Assembly (NCBI GenBank): GCA_958417695.1
Contig: CATZDQ010000089.1
Location: 1 to 7,049, forward strand
DNA: 7,049 bases
Source of the DNA: an uncultured Clostridiaceae bacterium
GTDB lineage: Bacteria; Bacillota; Clostridia; TANB77; CAG-508
Direction: 5' to 3'
Positions 6,084-7,049 of the stretch are shown here, in pieces (position 1 is the first letter of the stretch; each line of letters starts with the position of its first letter). The position numbers and the translations under genes were made by a program. A model generated the notes under the pieces. It had not been told where the DNA came from, did no database searches, and saw only the letters and a list, made by a program, of their open reading frames with translations.

Positions 6084-6449
6084 TTATAAACCGTCAGCCT
6101 TTCCATATTCTTTTATAACGTAGTTCGCTGTTCCGTCAATAGCTATAATCGCGTTTTTCACCTCTTCTGTATTGATTACATCTATGTCAATCTTTTTACT
6201 TGTGTAATCAAATATTGCAAAGGCTTGAACGATTATCCCTACGCAAAGTGGGTCTTTATCCTTCAGGTATTTTTCTAAAGCTTCTTCCACGTTTTGTTCC
6301 GTGGTTATTTTGTCAAAACCTTCTAAGAGAATTGCTAAAAGTATCTTCCGCACCTCTCTTACGTAGTTTTTACTTAAACGAAAATCTTTTTTTTCGTTTC
6401 CGCAAAAAACTCTTACCCAATTGTCCCTCATTTTAAATTTTAGTTCCAT
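6084..6449 (-). CDS. 121-residue protein of unknown family with atypical base composition
   Basis: I do not recognise this protein. It has no signal peptide or membrane helix. Residues 1-16 (MELKFKMRDNWVRVF) look like two short strands. A helical stretch VREVRKILLAILLEGF lies at about 30-45, a charged helix EQNVEEALEKYLKDKD at about 51-66, then CVGIIVQAFAIFDY (about 69-82), a KKIDIDVI strand, and a C-terminal helix. That suggests a small alpha/beta cytoplasmic protein. The start is supported by AAAGGAG (6457-6463), 7 bases before the ATG. It has its own near-perfect promoter and its own terminator. The coding sequence is clearly richer in CpG than its neighbours: by hand I count about 15 CpG in 366 bases, a similar total to pfkA, which is three times longer. 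It sits directly after spoIIIAH, where B. subtilis has accB, accC and yqhY. Acquisition from elsewhere, for example a phage or mobile-element cargo gene, is an inference. Confidence -1.
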   Translation of the reverse strand: MELKFKMRDNWVRVFCGNEKKDFRLSKNYVREVRKILLAILLEGFDKITTEQNVEEALEKYLKDKDPLCVGIIVQAFAIFDYTSKKIDIDVINTEEVKNAIIAIDGTANYVIKEYGKADGL

Positions 6450-6506
6450 AATCCTTCTCCTTTGTTTGTTATAAAAGAATTTATTGCCTTTTTCGGCTTA
6501 TTTTCC

Positions 6507-6535
6507 ATTATATACCATTTTACATTATATTTCAA
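6507..6535 (-). promoter_or_regulatory. promoter of the 121-residue gene
   Basis: On the minus strand TTGAAA (6530-6535), a 17-base spacer, and TATAAT (6507-6512): the best consensus match in the window. The start should be near 6500, giving a leader of about 50 bases. The leader has a short GCC-GAAAAA-GGC hairpin (6487-6498) and no recognisable riboswitch. Confidence -1.
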
Positions 6536-6548
6536 TCCTATTAAGGAT
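6535..6548. promoter_or_regulatory. small inverted repeat next to the -35 box
   Basis: ATCCT-ATTA-AGGAT is a perfect 5-base inverted repeat that begins at the last base of the -35 box (6530-6535) of the 121-residue gene. Its position suits an operator, but the arms are short and I recognise no regulator for it. Confidence -1.
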
Positions 6549-6591
6549 AACTTAAGAAATAGAAAAAATCACCTTAAAACATTGTTACTAT

Positions 6592-7029
6592 TTATTGTTT
6601 GGCACTAATATGTATTTGGTTAATTTCTGCTTTTAGTTCTCTTGCAATGATATTTTGAATTTGAGCAATTTGGTCTTGTGATAAATCCAAAGCTTTTACA
6701 ATAACGTTAATACTTTGGTCATTCACAAAAATAACGACATCATCAAAATCTTTGTTTTTAATTAAATTTTCCGCAATCATAATTGCATTTTTTGTCTCAT
6801 TAATCTTCTTTATTTCTGTTTGTGCAATACCTTTTTGGTCAGCAGAAATGCTTTCATTTTCTAAAATCTTCTGATAGCTTTCTATCATTTGAGAATACAT
6901 GGTATCTCTTCCTAATCTAGAAGAAGAAAAATATTGTTCACTTTGTGTTAAATCTTTTCCAGAGGTTGTCACGGTTGTATTGGCATTTTCTTGTGTATTC
7001 GTGGGATTCGTATTTACTTCATTGGTTAT
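6592..7029 (-). CDS. spoIIIAH: stage III sporulation protein AH, truncated by an in-frame stop and by the window edge
   Basis: SpoIIIAH sits in the mother-cell membrane and binds forespore SpoIIQ across the septal space, forming the channel that supports the engulfed forespore; its operon is normally read by sigma-E. The 145 codons after the stop give an Asn/Thr-rich linker (TNEVNTNPTNTQENANTT) and the YscJ/FliF-like domain: YFSSSRLGRDTMYSQMIESY, then ENLIKNKDFDDVVIFVNDQS and VIVKALDLSQDQIAQIQNI, matching clostridial SpoIIIAH through to its end. The usual N-terminal membrane helix is missing. Upstream in the same frame lies TAA (7030-7032), then QTTTN, which has linker composition, up to the window edge. 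So the gene seems to continue through a stop. No ATG and no ribosome site exist after the TAA (only a GTG at 6970-6972), so separate translation is unlikely. Either the gene is disrupted or the sequence has an error near its end. No clear terminator follows at 6541-6591. Confidence -1.
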   Translation of the reverse strand: MTNEVNTNPTNTQENANTTVTTSGKDLTQSEQYFSSSRLGRDTMYSQMIESYQKILENESISADQKGIAQTEIKKINETKNAIMIAENLIKNKDFDDVVIFVNDQSINVIVKALDLSQDQIAQIQNIIARELKAEINQIHISAKQ

Positions 7030-7049
7030 TTAATTTGTAGTAGTTTGCT

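Noticed and set aside
6200..6436. 78-codon plus-strand frame
   Set aside because: It is antisense to the 121-residue gene, whose promoter, ribosome site and terminator all favour the minus strand.
6450..6500. riboswitch in the leader of the 121-residue gene
   Set aside because: Only a 3-bp GCC/GGC hairpin is present; about 50 bases with no conserved core is not enough.

Overview
The window is strongly AT-rich. It carries consensus sigma-A-type promoters, strong AGGAGG ribosome sites, intrinsic terminators and a SpoIIIAH engulfment-channel gene. Together these point to an endospore-forming low-GC Firmicute, most likely a clostridium; I cannot name the species. Both ends cut through genes (a glycosyltransferase subunit at the left, spoIIIAH at the right).

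Left part (1-2100) is an envelope locus. A VanZ-like membrane protein is read leftward from 776. It breaks at a one-base frameshift near 407; its own C-terminal signature then continues in the next frame, which runs without a stop into a PssD/Cps14F/Alg14-like glycosyltransferase subunit that leaves the window. Divergently, at 936-2045, lies a LytR-CpsA-Psr (LCP) protein, the class that attaches glycopolymers to peptidoglycan. The two have back-to-back promoters between 805 and 902. A reasonable inference is that the left arm helps make a surface polysaccharide and the right arm anchors one.

Middle (2100-2991): a 147-residue coiled-coil protein of unknown function with three tandem 30-bp repeats and its own promoter. 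A gene-poor AT-rich stretch follows, with a bidirectional terminator-like hairpin and a 27-bp REP-like hairpin that abuts the argS stop codon.

Right part (2992-7049), all on the minus strand: spoIIIAH, a 121-residue gene of unknown family, a 6-phosphofructokinase, and arginyl-tRNA synthetase. The last three each have a recognisable promoter, and pfkA and the 121-residue gene each have a terminator, so they look like single-gene units, not an operon. The argS promoter is nested inside the pfkA terminator. The 121-residue gene is visibly richer in CpG than its neighbours and looks like an inserted cassette. The spoIIIAH frame has an in-frame TAA 18 bases from the window edge.

I see no CRISPR array, tRNA, rRNA, transposase or recognisable defence system. 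The most unusual items are the VanZ-glycosyltransferase reading frame, the two disrupted genes, the CpG-rich cassette, and the promoter-in-terminator arrangement before argS.
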